Assembly (NCBI GenBank): GCA_030949985.1
Contig: JAUZRX010000006.1
Span: 61,723 to 125,722 of the forward strand
DNA: 64,000 nt
Origin: Acidobacteriota bacterium
GTDB lineage: Bacteria; Acidobacteriota; Polarisedimenticolia; J045
Reading direction: 5' to 3'
The first letter of the stretch is position 1. Each line of letters opens with the position of its first letter. This document shows, one piece after another, positions 62,904 through 64,000 of the stretch. Position numbers and translations under genes: made by a program. The notes below the pieces were generated by a model, which worked only from the letters and a program-made list of their open reading frames with translations, was not told where the DNA came from and did not search any database.

Positions 62904-63935
62904 ATGGGCGGCTGCGATGGTGGTGATCGGGCCAGGAGTGAAGGCCGCGGCGCGGGGCGCGGGCTGCGTCTCGAAGAGCGCGTGCGCCGGGCGATTCGCC
63001 TGCGGCACTAGAGTCGGCGGACGGAGCAGGCGTACTGGTCGTGGATTCGGCGCCTGATTCTCTTTCATGGCAAGCAGCATCCGGCCCGGATGGGCGCGGC
63101 GGAGGTGACGGCGTTTCTCTCCCATCTGGCAACCGACCGCGGGGTCAGTGCTTCGACGCAGAACCAGGCGCTGTCGGCGATCCTTTTTCTCTACCGCGAG
63201 GTGCTCGAGATCGATCTACCCTGGCTCGACGGCATCGTTCCCGCGAAAAGGCCCGCCAGGCTGCCCACTGTTCTGACTCGCGAGGAGGTCCGACGGCTGA
63301 TCGGCGAGATGGACGGAGTACCGTGCCTGATCGCGCGGCTGCTCTACGGCGCGGGCCTGCGCCTGCTCGAATGCTGCCGGCTGCGGGTCAAGGACATCGA
63401 CTTCGGCCGCCGCCAGAGCGTCGTGCGGACAGGCAAGGGGGGCAGGGATCGAGCGACGCTCCTTCCCCGGGCGGCCCGGGCGGCGCTGCAATCCCAGTTG
63501 GTCCGGGTCCTCGCCCAGCACGAGGCCGATCTCCGGGGCGGCGCCGGCTGGGTGGAGTTGGACGACGCGATCGCCGGCAAGTACCCCAACGCTGGAAGGC
63601 AGCCCTCCTGGCCATGGGTCTTCCCGGCGACCCGTATCTACCTGCATCGACCGACGGGCCAGCGCCGCCGACACCACCTCGACGAATCCACCGTCCAGCG
63701 TGCTCTCCACCGGGCCGTCCTGCGTGCCGGGATCCAGAAGAAGGCGAGCTGCCACACCCTGCGCCACAGCTTCGCCACCCACCTCCTGGAGGACGGCCGC
63801 GACATCCGAACCGTCCAGGAGCTACTCGGTCACAAGGACGTATCCACCACCATGATCTACACCCACGTTCTGCAGGCGGGCCCCCTCGCCGTCTCCAGCC
63901 CCCTCGACCACCTCCCTTCCGATCCCCAGCCGTAG
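62904..63935 (+). pseudogene. integron-type tyrosine recombinase (IntI-like), interrupted by one amber codon
   Basis: Read from ATG 62904, the frame gives an IntI-like N-terminal domain (LRLEERVRRAIRLRH, then [20 protein letters not shown]). A single TAG at 63009-63011 stands exactly where relatives have tyrosine (RHYS). From ATG 63090 the frame continues to 63935 with the core and catalytic domain. Visible active-site residues are the R of [23 protein letters not shown] and IYTH (Tyr). The insert [17 protein letters not shown] is the additional domain specific to integron integrases. Apart from the stop, total length (343 codons) equals IntI proteins (about 337). The truncated 281-residue reading lacks the N-terminal helical domain. 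Confidence 0.85.
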
Positions 63936-64000
63936 CAGGTGGGGGAGGGGGCGTGGGGCCGGTGGCGGGCCGCTATGCGGAACGGTGTAGCGCGGTGGGT

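Noticed and set aside
1..64000. CRISPR arrays, tRNA or rRNA genes, insertion sequences
   Set aside because: No regularly spaced direct repeats, cloverleaf-like intergenic segments, rRNA-like stretches or transposase motifs were seen.

Overview
The window is very GC-rich, densely coded bacterial DNA from an organism with an outer membrane. Evidence for the outer membrane is a predicted beta-barrel, lipoproteins, secreted multiheme cytochromes c and an RseC-like Rnf accessory protein. The gene set points to the Acidobacteriota (Holophaga/Thermoanaerobaculum-like) or a related Gram-negative phylum. Markers for this are a TPR-tailed sulfatase, a TPR-sulfotransferase, Rnf, split methylmalonyl-CoA mutase and a complete 2-oxoglutarate dehydrogenase. 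This placement is an inference; the window has no rRNA or other phylogenetic marker.

Layout. 1-2762 (minus): nifU-nifS followed by a Crp-type regulator cut by the window edge. 2867-10239: a TolB-like propeller, an HNH nuclease, a GT-C glycosyltransferase and a sulfatase-TPR protein. 10388-13744: a large secreted zinc metalloprotease. 14136-16432: murJ and a sulfotransferase. 16690-19733 (minus): an ECF-type nickel importer (nikL-M-Q-O) with nikR and a 13-bp-arm NikR-like operator upstream. 19908-21650: TPR-sulfotransferase. 21997-27548 (minus): RseC-like gene and rnfCDGEAB. 27705-30376: methionine aminopeptidase, then an ECF sigma factor, a small membrane protein and a PDZ protein. 30434-35886 (minus): sucA-sucB-lpd. 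36120-39855: a hypothetical, a YihY-type membrane protein and a solitary molybdopterin oxidoreductase. 40074-46728: mutA-mutB-meaB and a DUF115/MptE-like gene, all overlapping.

47021-55950 is the most distinctive part: a multiheme cytochrome/NHL/beta-barrel cluster. A secreted tetraheme cytochrome is followed by a strong hairpin. A tightly overlapping set then encodes an NHL lipoprotein, a pentaheme cytochrome, a beta-barrel, a second NHL lipoprotein, a 12-heme cytochrome and a 9-heme cytochrome, with a 6-heme cytochrome after a short gap. Together these five cytochromes have 36 heme-binding motifs. The set looks like a trans-outer-membrane electron conduit, and the tetraheme protein aligns with the first four hemes of the 12-heme protein. 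Rnf (ferredoxin/NAD and ion gradient), the TCA-cycle dehydrogenase and NifU/NifS (Fe-S supply) fit a respiratory metabolism that could feed it.

55944-62645: a dihydroorotase-type amidohydrolase, a two-component system with an unrecognised sensor domain, and topA. The right end carries a 127-bp imperfect palindrome, a G-run tract and an integron-type (IntI-like) integrase interrupted by one in-frame amber codon. No tRNA, rRNA, CRISPR array or insertion sequence was recognised.
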